Below are positions 63,667 through 64,000 of a DNA stretch of 64,000 nucleotides, piece after piece. The stretch is from positions 186,001-250,000 of the forward strand of contig JAQTLU010000001.1 of NCBI GenBank assembly GCA_028714735.1, read 5' to 3'. Numbering within the stretch: position 1 is the stretch's first letter; every line of letters begins with the position of its first letter. This DNA is from Gallionellaceae bacterium. Lineage in GTDB: Bacteria; Pseudomonadota; Gammaproteobacteria; Burkholderiales; Thiobacillaceae. The position numbers and the translations under genes were made by a program. The notes under the pieces were generated by a model. It did no database searches. It was given only the letters and a program-made list of their open reading frames with translations, and was not told the origin of the DNA.

Positions 63667-64000
63667 TCACGCCAGCATGGCCGGCAGTTGCTGGGCGAAT
63701 TGCAGGCGCTGCCCCGTCTCGCCGCCGCCCAGGGCAAAACCGAGCAGGTTGGATTCGCTGTCAAGGTAGCGCGCGATCAAACCCTTGTCAGTCGCTTCGA
63801 TCTGCCAACTACCGGCCGTACCCATCGGCGGCGGGGCCACCACCAACGGACTGGCCGGCGTCTTCACCACCACCGGCATGGCCGGGTAGACGATAGCCGC
63901 CTCCTCACCCGCCAGGACCGCCGCCAGCGTCCTGGCCTGGGCGAGCAAGGGCTGGACGAAGGGCAGTACCAGGCCTTCGACTTCGGCGCAATCGCCCATG
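63667..64000 (-). CDS. FAD-dependent oxidoreductase, rubredoxin-reductase-like, C-terminal part
   Basis: The minus-strand frame runs off the window end; 111 C-terminal residues are visible. FVQPLLAQARTLAAVLAGEE and YPAMPVVVKTPASPLVV match the FAD-domain end and the C-terminal domain of rubredoxin-NAD(+) reductases. The NAD- and FAD-binding folds are outside the window. The substrate could be another small redox protein. Confidence 0.8.
   Translation of the reverse strand, partial: MGDCAEVEGLVLPFVQPLLAQARTLAAVLAGEEAAIVYPAMPVVVKTPASPLVVAPPPMGTAGSWQIEATDKGLIARYLDSESNLLGFALGGGETGQRLQFAQQLPAMLA

Overview
The window reads as chromosomal DNA of a GC-rich, sulfur-oxidising betaproteobacterium, probably of the Nitrosomonadales/Hydrogenophilales/Rhodocyclales type. 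Three things suggest this: the fur | recN-nadK | hrcA | hemH order and the birA-coaX-SPOR operon, which are familiar in Betaproteobacteria; sulfide and sulfane-sulfur genes (flavocytochrome c sulfide dehydrogenase, rhodanese, TusA, DsrE-like protein, YeeE/YedE transporters); and a PEP-CTERM exosortase substrate. No rRNA, tRNA or CRISPR array was seen. The species call is inference from gene content only.

Layout. 1-5 kb: housekeeping and stress genes (fur end, recN, nadK, hrcA, hemH). 5-7 kb: fccAB sulfide dehydrogenase behind a promoter with a perfect FNR/DNR-type box and an overlapping perfect palindrome; then a PEP-CTERM protein. 7.8-12.6 kb: a minus-strand second-messenger group (GAF/HD-GYP phosphohydrolase, CHASE2 adenylate cyclase, class II-type cyclic-nucleotide phosphodiesterase). 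12.7-15.5 kb: an MlaE/MlaD-like lipid-transport operon whose only ATPase-like gene lacks a P-loop and has altered catalytic motifs. 15.6-17.2 kb: a split YeeE/YedE transporter and a periplasmic SCP2-like protein. 17.3-22.4 kb: SlyD-like PPIase, GH57 enzyme, an Hsp33 missing two of its four zinc cysteines, and MnmC. 22.4-28.2 kb: on one strand, an exported protein, two tandem FadL-type porins with matching terminators, then DsrE-like, TusA and rhodanese genes. 28.4-35.6 kb: alaS, a large unknown protein with a possible PilZ-like part, SPOR protein, coaX, birA and an HU gene. 35.7-36.1 kb: a 409 bp element with long terminal inverted repeats, ending just before the start codon of a MASE1-type histidine kinase. 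36.1-40.3 kb: that kinase, its FixJ-type regulator, a LigB-type dioxygenase and a Bcr/CflA efflux pump. 40.6-45.8 kb: membrane and ion genes (CmpX-like channel, P-type ATPase, CBS protein, ArsB/NhaD transporter). 45.9-47.9 kb: a less GC-rich patch with a divergent RcnR/DmeR-DmeF metal efflux pair. 48-53.6 kb: M48 lipoprotein protease and a marR-tolC-emrA-emrB efflux operon. 53.7-57.1 kb: a Crp/Fnr regulator and a NarX/NarL pair. 57.3-63.6 kb: a 43-residue gene, a MoaB/CinA-type protein, the prkA-yeaH-spoVR operon with a predicted sigma-54 promoter and NtrC-like enhancer site, and a SemiSWEET transporter. The window ends in a rubredoxin-reductase-like gene.

How it fits together. Sulfide oxidised by FccAB in the periplasm, hydrophobic or reduced sulfur crossing the envelope (FadL-like and YeeE/YedE proteins), and a cytoplasmic sulfane-sulfur relay (rhodanese to TusA to DsrE-like) could form one sulfur route. 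The FNR-type box at fccAB and the Crp/Fnr and NarXL genes suggest control by oxygen, nitrate or NO. These functional links are inference. Gene identities rest on motifs read by eye, with no database search.
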